DNA from: Arachidicoccus ginsenosidivorans
GTDB taxonomy: Bacteria > Bacteroidota > Bacteroidia > Chitinophagales > Chitinophagaceae
Assembly: GCF_007971385.1 (NCBI RefSeq)
Contig: NZ_CP042434.1
Location: 3,100,001-3,164,000 of the forward strand
Direction of reading: 5' to 3'
Length of the DNA: 64,000 bases
Part shown: piece after piece, positions 19,155-28,987 of the stretch
Layout of the letters: each line of letters starts with the position of its first letter
Numbering within the stretch: position 1 is the first letter of the stretch
Translations under genes and position numbers: made by a program
The notes under the pieces: generated by a model
Seen by the model: only the letters and a program-made list of their open reading frames with translations
Told to the model about the DNA's origin: nothing
The model's database searches: none

Positions 19155-19895
19155 ATGAGAATAATACCCTTATCAGAAGGCGCTTTTACCATAGACAGTT
19201 CTAAGAAGTTCATACCCTTTGACCCATCTACGGATGATCTTCAAAAAAGGGCTGTTGGGAGCTTACTCGTTGAAATACAGCCATTTTTGATTATAACAGA
19301 TAAAGATATACTACTCTTGGATACCGGGTTGGGGTTCACAAAAGATGGGGAACCGCAAATTCATGCGCTTTTAAAAGCGCATGGAATTGGTGCTGGCGAA
19401 GTGACCAAAGTACTGCTTTCTCACTTACATAAAGACCATGCAGGTGGGATAAAGATGACAAAACCGAATGGCGAGGCCACCCTTACTTTCCCCAATGCCA
19501 CTTATTATCTTCAGGCAAGCGAACTAGCCTATGGGTTAAGTGGAGAGAATCCATCCTATCTTAAAGAGCAGTTTGAGATCCTAAAAGACCACCCGCAAGT
19601 AGTGCTCCTGGATGGGGACGGAACACTAGACGGCTATATTACCTATCAGGTAACCGGAGCACATAGTAAATACCACCAGGTATTTTGGTTCAAAGAAGGT
19701 GAAGAAACCGTTTTTTACGGTGCAGATGATGCCCCGCAATTAGGGCAGATGAAAAACAGATTTGTCGCCAAATATGACTACGACGGTAGAAAGTGCATGG
19801 AACTCAGGAAAAAGTGGTGGGCAGAAGGTGAAGAAGGCAAATGGATCTTTTTGTTTTACCATGACGTAAAGTCCCCGACATTTTCCTTTAAGTAG
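19155..19895 (+). CDS. MBL-fold metallo-hydrolase
   Basis: About 246 residues of the metallo-beta-lactamase superfamily. The metal-binding motif is LLSHLHKDHAGG (HxHxDH). Preceding strands LIITDKDILLLDTGLGF and a later FYGADDAP give the remaining ligands, while the usual third histidine motif reads TGAHSKYHQ. The enzyme may hydrolyse a lactone, thioester or phosphoester; substrate is not predictable. ATG 19155 (MRIIPLSEG) is chosen over 19137 because a TAnnTTTG box (TATCTTTG, 19143-19150) would lie inside the longer version; the ATG is 4 bases after the box, implying a nearly leaderless transcript. It is divergent from uvrB. Confidence 0.85.
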   Translation: MRIIPLSEGAFTIDSSKKFIPFDPSTDDLQKRAVGSLLVEIQPFLIITDKDILLLDTGLGFTKDGEPQIHALLKAHGIGAGEVTKVLLSHLHKDHAGGIKMTKPNGEATLTFPNATYYLQASELAYGLSGENPSYLKEQFEILKDHPQVVLLDGDGTLDGYITYQVTGAHSKYHQVFWFKEGEETVFYGADDAPQLGQMKNRFVAKYDYDGRKCMELRKKWWAEGEEGKWIFLFYHDVKSPTFSFK

Positions 19896-20112
19896 GGTAC
19901 ACAAATGGGAACATGAAGGGCAACACAAAGTAAAGCATTGATATTACGGCTCGTATAATCATCATTATGCCAACTTAGAAGTTAATTTTAAATGCCTGCT
20001 GTAAAAGGCACCCATTTGGAAAGCAGAAACCGTAAAGGGTACGAATCGAAAGCGAACAAATAGCGAACAAAAGGATTAAAAAACAGAGAAAACAGACAAG
20101 GATCAGCCCTAG

Positions 20113-20249
20113 ATATTAAAAAGAATAAAAATCAAACTCCGATAGTTACTAACAATAACTGCGGAGTTTGATTTTAGATTTTTTTAGTGGCGTTCTAAGA
20201 CTAGGTCGCCACCTCTATTCGAATTGTGATTATGTTTTAACGTCTGCTT
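20113..20249 (-). ncRNA. putative small structured RNA, copy A of three
   Basis: On the minus strand the unit has a TAnnTTTG box (TACCTTTG, 20260-20253), then a conserved segment AATTCGAATAGAG and a 26-base hairpin GTGGCG-N14-CGCCAC (20187-20212). An intrinsic terminator follows: a 14-bp stem CGGAGTTTGATTTT with its complement (20127-20141/20162-20175) and a U-rich tail. Predicted RNA is about 135 nt. There is no credible ORF. Copies B and C repeat the arrangement, while the terminator stems differ in sequence. Family unknown; transcription is inferred. Confidence 0.5.
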
Positions 20250-20467
20250 GCACAAAGGTAGGTGGAGACAATAAAGGCCGTTTATCAATTCAGGAAAAAG
20301 GATTACGGGATAGGGAATTACTGACACATCCTGGAAGTGTTCAGTTACGGCCAAATGTGCCAATACGCAATATAACTGAACCTACCATTCAACCTCCACT
20401 TAGATACTGAAGCAATTCCCGCGAATATCAGTATTATGAAACTTTTTCTAAATTAAAGCCCGGCAGG

Positions 20468-20586
20468 AAAATAAAAACAGGCTGCTTGATTTTTAATATC
20501 AAGCAGCCCGCTTTTATTTTTTTAGTGGCGCGCCAGGAATGGAGCGCCACCTCTATTCAAATTGTGTGATATGTTACATATTCAGG
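20468..20586 (-). ncRNA. putative small structured RNA, copy B of three
   Basis: Same plan as copy A: hairpin GTGGCG-N14-CGCCAC at 20525-20550, flank GAATAGAG, and a terminator stem GGCTGCTTGAT/ATCAAGCAGCC (20480-20490/20498-20508) with a U-rich tail on the minus strand. The loop of the conserved hairpin differs (CTCCATTCCTGGCG) but keeps a 3-bp inner stem (CCA/TGG) where copies A and C have CTA/TAG, a compensatory change. The -7 box is weakened to GATCTTTG (20597-20590). Confidence 0.5.
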
Positions 20587-20672
20587 ATACAAAGATCAGC
20601 ATATTGTAAATCAATTATTTATTGAATCGGGAAAAAGGGTTACGCGATATGGAAATTCCTGCGAGGCTCCCC

Positions 20673-20786
20673 AAAAAATAAAAATCAGACCTTATATAAA
20701 GTCTGATTTTGGATTTTTTTTAGTGGCGTTCTAAGACTAGGTCGCCACCTCTATTCGAAATTGTGATATGTTACTGTGTGTTGTGG
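20673..20786 (-). ncRNA. putative small structured RNA, copy C of three
   Basis: Hairpin at 20723-20748 identical to copy A. The terminator stem AAAATCAGAC/GTCTGATTTT (20681-20690/20701-20710) is followed on the minus strand by a U-rich tail. A good -7 box TATCTTTG lies at 20797-20790. A shared block CGGGAAAAAGGGTTACGC (20829-20846; also 20628-20645 and, diverged, 20291-20308) sits about 30 bases upstream of the -7 box in all copies, so the duplicated unit includes the promoter region. Confidence 0.5.
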
Positions 20787-21192
20787 ATACAAAGATAGGG
20801 GGGCGCTGTAGGATGTTGTTTATCAAATCGGGAAAAAGGGTTACGCAATCCGGAAAAAGGGGGAGTTTAAAATCTTTTTCCCCGATTTGATCGGGATAAT
20901 CGTGGTTTTAATATTATATGGATATTATTTGTCATTCAATAGGCATTATTAATTAATTAGTTTTGTGTATTTTGGAAACTTATAAAAAGAAATTGCATAT
21001 CTTGCCTTAGTTTATAATTTAAGATAAGGAAATTTGCCATGAAATTGAAGACTTAAGTGTGTATGCAGCCATTTGGAACTGATCCGAAAAAATCATTAAA
21101 TGTAATCGTTGATTAAAAATGAGACTAGTGTTCAGTTAAGCATAATATGACGTATTGATTAAATATCATATCTTTGTATTAAATTTATACTA

Positions 21193-21651
21193 ATGATACG
21201 ATATACAATACATCTGACCAAAGAGGAAGTTGATGTTCTTCAAGGTATTATAAATAAGGGGTCCCATACGACGCAGACTTTTCGAGCGGCTTATATCCTT
21301 TTAAACTGTGATGAAGGGAAATACTCTCAAAAAGTCACCAATGAGCAATTAGCCCAAGTATTAAGAATAGGTATGCGTACAATTGACCGGGTTAAGAAGC
21401 GGTTTATTGAAGAGGGCTTAGATTCCGTTTTAGACCGCAAACCAACGACAAGAGTCTATGATAGAAAAGTAGATGGTGATTTGGAAGCCAATATAGTGAG
21501 TTTATGTTGTAGCGCGCCACCTAAAGGTTATGCTAAATGGACATTGCGTTTATTAGCGGATAAGCTGGTTGAGCTGGAGTATGTTGATAAGATTTCTCAT
21601 GTAACGGTTGGGAATGTTTTAAAAAAAACGAACTTAAGCCTTGGAAAGTGA
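21193..21651 (+). CDS. IS630 transposase, N-terminal HTH part
   Basis: 152 residues with a paired HTH as in IS630 transposases: TFRAAYILLNCDEG, TNEQLAQVLRIGMRTIDRVK, RFIEEGLDSVLDRKP, and a second helix set in KGYAKWTLRLLADKLVEL. The frame ends just after an A8 run (21621-21628). A -1 shift there yields LKKNELKPWKVKGWVIPAE and fuses it to the catalytic ORF. IS630 relatives are known to use -1 frameshifting, but a missing A is equally possible given other breaks in this window. Confidence 0.88.
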   Translation: MIRYTIHLTKEEVDVLQGIINKGSHTTQTFRAAYILLNCDEGKYSQKVTNEQLAQVLRIGMRTIDRVKKRFIEEGLDSVLDRKPTTRVYDRKVDGDLEANIVSLCCSAPPKGYAKWTLRLLADKLVELEYVDKISHVTVGNVLKKTNLSLGK

Positions 21652-22316
21652 AAGGCTGGGTCATTCCAGCTGAGAGAAGTGGCGAATTTGTGTCGAATAT
21701 GGAAAACGTATTGGATGTATATAAGAGACCATATGATCCCGACTTTCCTGTGGTGTGTATGGATGAAAGCCCTAAGCAGCTAATTGAAGAAGGAAGACCA
21801 AGTATTAAAATGAAACCGGGGATGGATAAACGAGAAGATTATGAGTATATAAGGAAAGGATGTGTAAATATATTTATGGCAAATGAACCTTTGGCTGGTA
21901 AGCGATTTGTAAAAGTGACGGAGTTTAAGAAAAAGAGAGATTGGGCATTATTCATTAAAGAGATAGCCAGTCATTATAAAAAGGCAAAAAAAATAACTTT
22001 GGTAATGGATAACTTTAATACGCATTCACCTTCTGCATTTTATGAGGCATTTGAACCTAAAGTGGCAAAGCAATTATGGGATAGATTTGAATTTGTATTC
22101 ACTCCAAAGCATGGTAGTTGGTTGAATATGGCGGAAATAGAGTTACATGTTTTAAACGGACAGTGCTTGAATCGCCATATTCCAACTATAGAGATGGTGG
22201 AAGATGAAGTTCAGGCATGGAATAATGCACGGAATAACAAAAAGTCTAAGATAAACTGGCAATTTACAGCTACCGATGCTAGAATCAAATTAAAAAGATT
22301 ATATCCGTCATATTAA
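21648..22316 (+). CDS. IS630 transposase, DDE catalytic part
   Basis: 222 residues with the IS630 DDE triad: VVCMDESPKQL (D), LVMDNFNTHSPSAFYEAF (D) and HGSWLNMAEIELHVL (E). It overlaps the N-terminal ORF by four bases in the -1 frame. The right inverted repeat begins right after its stop. It cuts and pastes the element at TA dinucleotides. Confidence 0.92.
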   Translation: MKGWVIPAERSGEFVSNMENVLDVYKRPYDPDFPVVCMDESPKQLIEEGRPSIKMKPGMDKREDYEYIRKGCVNIFMANEPLAGKRFVKVTEFKKKRDWALFIKEIASHYKKAKKITLVMDNFNTHSPSAFYEAFEPKVAKQLWDRFEFVFTPKHGSWLNMAEIELHVLNGQCLNRHIPTIEMVEDEVQAWNNARNNKKSKINWQFTATDARIKLKRLYPSY

Positions 22317-22466
22317 ACTTAACAGAGCACTAGACTTGGCATTAAATTAAGATCTATCCACTGTTTAGTATGAATTGACCGAACGTTTTTAAGGTGGTCG
22401 CATTGGGCAATTTCAGATCAAGGCTATTTTTTTGAGCGAGTTTTAGATAGCTTATATATAGGAATA

Positions 22467-22805
22467 ATGAAAATATTTAATATCGATACGCTAAAATTAG
22501 TAAGGGAATATCGTGGCATAACACAAAAGGAACTGTCAGAAAATTTGCAGATTGAACAGGGAACCTTGTCCAAAATAGAGAAGGGGATCTTAAGTACAAA
22601 TAAGACCCTTGTTGATAAAATATCCAGCTTCTTAGATTTCCCTGAAGACATATTCTTTCAGGAGATAAAAAAACAAACATATGATTTTTATTATAAAAGA
22701 AATTTTGCTGCATCTGTGAAGCAAATGAAGCAAAATTTTGCGGAGATGACAATAATTAAGCAGTCTCAAAATAGTCATATATCTTATGAATCTATTTTTG
22801 CCTGA
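22467..22805 (+). CDS. Xre-family HTH protein, probably a truncated Xre-ImmA/IrrE fusion
   Basis: 112 residues. An HTH_3 domain spans residues 8-62: LVREYRGITQKELSENLQIE, QGTLSKIEKG, followed by SFLDFPEDIFFQE. The tail KRNFAASVKQMKQNFAEMTI resembles the linker that precedes the ImmA/IrrE peptidase domain in Bacteroidota Xre fusions, but the frame stops after about 40 more residues and no HExxH motif follows. It lies 136 bases beyond the IS630 right end. It may still bind DNA as a short regulator. Confidence 0.65.
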   Translation: MKIFNIDTLKLVREYRGITQKELSENLQIEQGTLSKIEKGILSTNKTLVDKISSFLDFPEDIFFQEIKKQTYDFYYKRNFAASVKQMKQNFAEMTIIKQSQNSHISYESIFA

Positions 22806-22847
22806 AAGATATTGTTTCCCTGTTGATCGTTGAAAACTTTTGCAAGA

Positions 22848-25649
22848 CTAATCTGGATTTTTACCAAAGTTTCTTGGATAAAATGCAACAGATAGCATAA
22901 AATATTGCTGTAAAACATTTGTTTGTATTTGACGAAAGGTATTATTTGAAGCAATATTTATGACGGATGAGTTTTGATGAAGTAAATCGAGCGCCGAAAA
23001 TTTAAACTCCAGATTATTTAATTTAAGGCATCTGAATGTGGCACTTGCATTCCAGATTACATAATTAATGGGTTTGAGACCAGCGGTAGAGTACCGATGA
23101 TATTTTACATTTGAACTTATATTAAAGCGTTTTGTTATGTTAAAACTCCCACTTAGCGTTTGAATGAATTCATTATTATTATATTTGAATATACCTTCAT
23201 CATTATTTGCTTCTTGCCTAGATTTAGAAAATCTAAATTCGGTTATTAACATCGTTTGAAAAAGGTCTATCAACTCGTAATTCATTGACAGGAAGGAACT
23301 TGATACAAAATATTTCGATTGATATTGCCTGCTATTTATAAAGACGGGTTGAATGCTGTAGGAATTATTTTCATTTAGGCTTAAACTAAATTGGTTCTTG
23401 TTTAATACAAATGATTTTTCTAACCTAAAAGATTCTGCAATACGGTTTTGTGCTCCAAAGTTGGTAAAAGAGGAAATGGTCCTTCCCAATGAATCTGTAC
23501 TACTGCTGTCTGCAAAATACTTATTTGTTTTATCCAACCTAAAATTAAAAAAATAGCTCCAAGGATATTTTTTTAATCCAAAATGAGTAATGCCAAATAT
23601 AAATGAATTGGTAGTTGAAGGTACTAAAGTTTTATTCCCGATATTTAAAAAATAAATATTGGAACTATCCGTAGTGGGAGCTAATTCATTTAAGATAGGA
23701 TAGCGATAGGATCTTTTGAAATTAAAAGAAAATTTATTATATAGATTGCTGTTTCTATAATCGTAGCTAAAGGCAAAGGAGGGGATTGATTTTATGTGAA
23801 ATTTTTTAATGACTTGGAAATCGTGAGTAGATTTATTTTTGAATTCGTATAATTGAGCTGCGAAATCAACTTGAAACGAAAGTTTTTTATTATATCTTCC
23901 TGGCCAGTCACGGTTCAAATCTTTTATTAAACTAATTGTTGGCCTTTCGTTAATTATGCGTGTATGGTTTACTACAGTTAAATATTTATTTTGCAATAGT
24001 TCGTTATCCAAATGATCATAAATATTATTGTCCTGAAGAATAATTGATGTATTAAACTCATTTTTCGTGTTTATGATAATGCCTCCAAAATACCTGTTAC
24101 TATATGATTCAAACATATTATTGGCCTCAAATAATAAATTATGATTAGTTTTTTCATTCAAATTTTTATACTGTCTATTGAAATATAAATTCTGAGTTGG
24201 ATCCTGTTCAGATTGAAATGATGTTTCTGATTTATTGTTAAATCGGTTCCAGTTTTGATTAAATTCATAAGTCAATCCAATAACATCGTCCAAACCATTT
24301 CTTTTTTTAAGACCATAATTAATTTTAATATGCTTGGAATTGCTTTTGGAAGCTGAGATTTCTTTTGAATAACTTTTGCTTTGCAAGGTTGGATTAGACT
24401 TTATGAACACTTCAGTAGAATCTTGAATATTAGAATCTCCATCTTTAAAATTAAGTTGAGTACTCACCGATAAGTGGGATTTATTATTTTCCACATATAT
24501 TTTGCCTTAAGAGTTCTTAGAGATTCTTTGTTATCATCATTGGATGACAATAATGTATTTTGTGTGCTATCCTGGGCTATGTTTCTGATTGAGTTTGCTG
24601 ACTTGTACAAATTGTTTTTTCTATTTTGAAATAAATAATCTAAGTTTAATGTACTATTTTTTTAATTTCATTTCTAAGGGTAAACCCTGTTGAAAGTGTT
24701 TTATTATTCCCTTCAGATTCAAAATCTGGTTGCAAATCCAATGATGCTCCGATGCCTTTATAAGTACTGTTGGCAATTAATGTATTGATGTCATTGGTAA
24801 AATTATTTACATTATTATTAGTCCCAATAACTCCTAATTGGAATTTGTTATTATAAATATTGATGTTTCCTAATAAGTTATGTCGATGAGTCGTGCCTTC
24901 CCCGATGATCATTTTTCCAAAATAACCTTTTTCATGTCCTTTTTTTAATTGAATATTAGCCTCCAGGGTACTATCGCTGTTATGATTTTGATTGTTTTTA
25001 CTATATACTTGAATTTTGTCCACAGCTTCTTTAGAAATATTTTGAGTTGATATTTTTGCATTTCCTCCAAAAAACGGTTTTCCATTTACTAAAACAGATG
25101 GGACAGGCCTCCCATTTACGGTAATTGCACCATCCCCCACACAATTACTCCTGGAAGTCTTCTAAGTAGGTCTTCTACAACTGCATTGGGGTCCATTTTA
25201 AAGGCATCTGCATGAAATTCAATGGTATCGTTGTTCATTGTAATAGGAGGCACACTTTTGACAATTACATCGTTCAAAGCTTTTGTGGATGGCTGCATTT
25301 TGAATTTGTAAAGAGTAACTTTATTAATTTTGTTACTATCGGTGAATTTCAATTGTCTATACAATGGGTGGTACCCTATAGCGTTGATAATGATGTATAA
25401 TTCCTGATTATGGGGGATATTGTCAAGTGTAAAATTCCCGTAGATATCTGATAGCGTATAGTTAACTAACGTTGAATCCTTTGTTTTATATATAGTAACC
25501 GTACTTGCTTCCAATCCTTTATTTAAGGATGAGTCAATCACCTTTCCTTTTATTGTAGTGTTAGTTGTATTTTGTCCCATTAAATTGGGAGAAGAAATAA
25601 AAATAAAGATTATTACAATGGTTGATATTATTGCCCTTGCTTTAGGCAT
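22848..25649 (-). CDS. outer-membrane beta-barrel family protein (TonB-receptor-like), three frame breaks
   Basis: Joined across frame breaks this gives one protein of about 930 residues. It has a signal peptide (IIVIIFIFISSPNLMGQ), a carboxypeptidase-regulatory-like domain (TIKGKVIDSSLNKGLEASTV ... SDIYGNFTLDNIP), and a plug-like region (VEDLLRRLPGV ... VNGRPVPSVLVNGKPFFGG). A long OMP_b-brl_3 barrel follows, ending FYPRNFGKNPD. Breaks lie at the C5 run 25134-25138, T7 run 24657-24663 and T4 run 24500-24503. Each is healed by one extra base, restoring the frame without loss, so the gene is probably intact. It is in line with a propeller protein 78 bases upstream (25727-26929), probably one operon. 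Ligand is unknown. The gene is much more AT-rich than housekeeping genes in the window. Confidence 0.75.
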
Positions 25650-25726
25650 ACATTAATTTTGAGATTTTGGAGTTAATTTTACAATGACATAGTTTCTAAA
25701 TTTTTTGGGACTTGCGAAGAATTTTT

Positions 25727-26929
25727 TTAACGGGGTATTGTTTTTATTGATTTAGCAATCTCTTCCCCAAATTGCTGACTTAAATATTTACCTGGGTAAG
25801 CGGTGTAGATGCTTTTCCCATCCGATAAATAAAATCCTTTATTACTGTAATTTACGCCTCCCTCTGATGCGTCGCAAATTTTTAGGAAATAAGAGGTTTT
25901 GTCAGGCTCAATTTTTGAAAAGTTCGTAATGCTTCCATTTAAAAGATTATATATATATGTGTCATTTTCTCTTACATCAAAAGCTCTTATAAAGAGTAAA
26001 TAACCTACCTGAATAGTTTTAGTGCTAAAAATGTGAGGATGTTTATAGATTTTATACTTACTAAAAGCTTTAATTGATCTGAGACTATCTTGTAAGTATA
26101 GATTCTCTGGAAATATGAATTTATATCTTTTCTCTATAGCATTAGGTGTGACTTCGTATACATCATAACTTCCCGGAAATGATAATAAAGCAACAGTGTC
26201 TTTATAAAATGTTAGACCATAATTTGCCATATAATTTTGACCACTGTAATTATAAATTAAAGGATAGGCTGTATCTATTGGCCAAAATGAATTTATGGTT
26301 GAATCATGATTTATGATATCAATCTGATTAAATGCATCAATTGTTTTGTCTTTGAAATAGGTTTTTGAAATTGAGTGAAGGTGTATTCTGTCATTATTTT
26401 TTAAATTCAACCATTGATCTGATTCCCCCCACGTTTTTTTTATTTTTTTTATTAATTTTCCATTTAGATCGAATTCATAAGTGGTGGAATCTTTATTTTG
26501 GTAAAGCTTAACCTCTATAACGTGGTTTTGGTTATCATAGCTTATATAATTAATCCACTTTCCATCGGAAATATACGGTTTGTTGGATAGAAAATTTGGC
26601 GCATGTCCTTTCCAATCGCTTATTTTTGTTTGGAACTTTCCATCTTTATTGAAAATAAGAATGCAGTTTGTTGTTCGATTATCTAGTATTATATAATATT
26701 TATCTGTTACAATTAACTGATTAATTTCTCCAAATTCGGATTCCTTAGTGGATTCTAAAGGTATAAAGGAAACAGAATCAAATATGTCCGAAACCTGCCC
26801 ACCTCTTGCGGCTTCTGGGGCAATACGGATTGTTTGCGACTTTTGGGCATAAGAAGTAAAAGTTGTTTCAAACTGTAGTATTAACAAGATAAATATGAGT
26901 TTTGGATATAAATAGTTTCTTTCCTTCAT
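25727..26929 (-). CDS. secreted six-bladed beta-propeller protein
   Basis: 400 residues with a signal peptide (LIFILLILQFETTFTSYAQ). The N-terminal motif DIFDSVSFIPLESTKES and a repeat of YYIILDNRTTNCILIFNKDG match the Bacteroidota 6-bladed beta-propeller (DUF4934-like) family. Strand-turn-strand units recur along the chain. Function of the family is not established; members are exported and often paired with outer-membrane receptors. Here it is the first gene of a probable two-gene unit with the barrel protein downstream. AT-rich like its partner, suggesting joint acquisition. Confidence 0.75.
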   Translation of the reverse strand: MKERNYLYPKLIFILLILQFETTFTSYAQKSQTIRIAPEAARGGQVSDIFDSVSFIPLESTKESEFGEINQLIVTDKYYIILDNRTTNCILIFNKDGKFQTKISDWKGHAPNFLSNKPYISDGKWINYISYDNQNHVIEVKLYQNKDSTTYEFDLNGKLIKKIKKTWGESDQWLNLKNNDRIHLHSISKTYFKDKTIDAFNQIDIINHDSTINSFWPIDTAYPLIYNYSGQNYMANYGLTFYKDTVALLSFPGSYDVYEVTPNAIEKRYKFIFPENLYLQDSLRSIKAFSKYKIYKHPHIFSTKTIQVGYLLFIRAFDVRENDTYIYNLLNGSITNFSKIEPDKTSYFLKICDASEGGVNYSNKGFYLSDGKSIYTAYPGKYLSQQFGEEIAKSIKTIPR

Positions 26930-27519
26930 AATGGTTTAAAGTTTTAATGAAACCTTTATCAATTTTATGGGTAATTAATTATATTTTATTCTTAGTAATT
27001 ATAAGCTAAATAAATATATAAAGTGGCTTTATTTTGTTTATTTCAATTATTTGCATTTCTTATATTGACAGCTAATGTACTCAAATTTCTTAAATGGTAA
27101 AAATTTATTAAATTATGAGATATAATGGTGCTTAATTTAAAAATTAGAATTTATTGGCCTATCTTTTTTGCTTAATTTCATTATGGAAGGATTGTGTATT
27201 CTTAAACTTAAATAGAGTGCTTTGGGAAGTAAGGTGAGGGCTAGTTATAATTCTGTTGAAGTTAGATTAATGCCTGGTATAAGAAAATAAAGATGAATAT
27301 ATTCATTGTTGTAAATATTTATTTTTAGCTGCCCTTTGAAAGCTCCGCCAGCATTAAAATGAAATTCTACTCTGAATCGGTGTAACATTTTCAGCCCTTA
27401 AATAACTGCCACCTTTCCCGTTGTAGCTGCTCCAGATGTTTTATGCTAGCTCCACTTCGTTTCCCATAAATAATGCAGCCCATAATACCTATTCCCATAA
27501 TTTGCCTTAATTTCGGGGG
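26930..27519. other. AT-rich intergenic region with a short transposase-like trace
   Basis: 590 bases. Around 27325-27390 the minus strand reads RFRVEFHFNAGGAFKG, similar to the end of the transposase relic at 46873 (QFRVKFLFTGSVAFRG); the two DNA stretches align at roughly 70% over 50 bases. Otherwise no gene, repeat or clear terminator is visible. The promoters for the propeller gene (minus) and the histidine kinase (plus) must lie here. Confidence 0.35.
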
Positions 27520-28782
27520 ATGAAGTTCGCCCCCGTTTTTAACTGGAAAATCCTACTGGTACTGATCGCCCTTGTGATCGTCACCGGTAGTTTAGTCTAT
27601 TCCAGGTATCTTTCCTTAAAGCTGGGCAAGATAGAAACCCAAAGAGTAGAGACCTGGGTAGAAGCACAAAGGACCATTGCGAATGCAACAGATGAGACAA
27701 ATTTGAATCTCGCAGTCAAAATATCCTCAGAAAACAAAGATATCCCGATAATAGAAACGACAGTTAAAGACAGCATTACAGGCAACTACCTGAACCTTGA
27801 CAGTGCCAGTGCAGTGGATAACCCAGCCTATTTAAAAGATAAGCTCCGTGACTTTAAAAACATGCATGCGCCGATTGTTTTGACCTTTGATCAAGATACC
27901 TCCGCCTCCCTGCATTATTATTATGGAGAAAGCCGCCTGCAACGAGAACTCCGATATTTCCCCGTCATACAGCTTTGCATCGTGGGCTTATTTATCATTG
28001 TTTTGATCGTCATCCAACGAGTGGCCAATAAAAGCGCACAGAACAGATTATGGGTAGGGATGGCCAAAGAGACAGCCCATCAGTTAGGGACACCTCTAAC
28101 CAGCCTGGAAGGCTGGTCAGAGATCCTTAAAAGCAACTATGAGCAGCTGGAGCGACCCACAGATTATAGTCCAGCCGATTTAAAGAGACAAGAAGCAGAT
28201 AAGGCGAATACAGATCAAAAGAACCATCTCCAGATTCTAAGAGAAATGGGAACCGATATTGCCCGCTTAAAACTCATCAGCGACCGGTTCGCCAAAATCG
28301 GAAGTGCGCCAAAGCTGTTACCAGCCGATGTCGCCAGCCAGGTAGAAAATATGGTCCATTATATCAAAAAAAGGGCCGGTGGTGGAGTACAATTTACATT
28401 TACAGCAGTTCAGCCGCCTTATCAGGCAATGATATCAGGACCATTAATGGATTGGGTGATTGAAAACCTACTTAAAAATGCACTGGATGCCATTAGTGGC
28501 ACTGGCAGTATCCAAGTTAGCCTACACAAAAATGAACGTCAGATATTAATTGATATTCAGGATAGCGGCAAAGGCATCCCACACAGCCAATTCAAAAAGG
28601 TATTCAACCCTGGGTTTACCACCAAAAAACGTGGTTGGGGCCTGGGCCTAGCGCTGACCAAAAGGATTGTAGAACAGTACCACCATGGGAGTATCTTTGT
28701 TCGCCAAAGCGAGCCTGGCAAAGGCACAACCTTTAGAATCCAGCTGCCAATAGCCTCTAATATAGCAGAAGACCAAGTCTAG
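27520..28782 (+). CDS. membrane sensor histidine kinase
   Basis: 420 residues. Two transmembrane helices (about residues 10-27 and 145-165) enclose a periplasmic domain of ~115 residues. The dimerisation/phosphoacceptor helix is MAKETAHQLGTPLTSLEGWS with His187, of the HPK-type where HxLGTPL replaces HELRTPL. The ATPase domain shows the N box ENLLKNALDAI, G1 DSGKGIP and G2 GWGLGLAL. It would autophosphorylate and pass phosphate to a response regulator. None is adjacent, so it is an orphan kinase with unknown signal. Confidence 0.9.
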   Translation: MKFAPVFNWKILLVLIALVIVTGSLVYSRYLSLKLGKIETQRVETWVEAQRTIANATDETNLNLAVKISSENKDIPIIETTVKDSITGNYLNLDSASAVDNPAYLKDKLRDFKNMHAPIVLTFDQDTSASLHYYYGESRLQRELRYFPVIQLCIVGLFIIVLIVIQRVANKSAQNRLWVGMAKETAHQLGTPLTSLEGWSEILKSNYEQLERPTDYSPADLKRQEADKANTDQKNHLQILREMGTDIARLKLISDRFAKIGSAPKLLPADVASQVENMVHYIKKRAGGGVQFTFTAVQPPYQAMISGPLMDWVIENLLKNALDAISGTGSIQVSLHKNERQILIDIQDSGKGIPHSQFKKVFNPGFTTKKRGWGLGLALTKRIVEQYHHGSIFVRQSEPGKGTTFRIQLPIASNIAEDQV

Positions 28783-28987
28783 CCAGGGCAGAAATGGTAT
28801 TGCCTAAAAAACTAACCAATAAACACAGCTGCATGCGCCATTGCTGGGGTATAAGAGAGGCAAACCTAAAAATGATATCTAAAAAAAAGCAGTATCTTTA
28901 ACGTATCAAGCCTTTAAATTACTTAATTTCTTATTTGCTTAGTGCTGCATTCATTGCTGCATTTAATTTATCAAAAAGTGCCCAATC

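Larger units (their letters stand above)
21128..22330 (+). mobile_element. complete IS630-family insertion sequence (1203 bp)
   Basis: Terminal inverted repeats: the left end starts GTGTTCAGTTAAGCATAATA and the right end, reverse-complemented, GTGCTCTGTTAAGTTTAATA. Both continue TGACG. The element is flanked by TA on both sides (21126-21127 and 22331-22332), the TA target duplication typical of IS630/Tc1-mariner elements. It holds two overlapping transposase ORFs. It inserted just downstream of the tandem RNA-like repeats. Confidence 0.9.

Noticed and set aside
20168..20410. 80-codon ORF across RNA-like copy A
   Set aside because: It runs through the hairpin and promoter of the repeated unit on the opposite strand and is not preserved as an ORF in copies B and C.
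20113..20849. Reading the three repeats as a CRISPR array or integron attC sites
   Set aside because: Unit spacing is irregular, there are no uniform spacers or cas genes, and no attC core sites or integrase were found.
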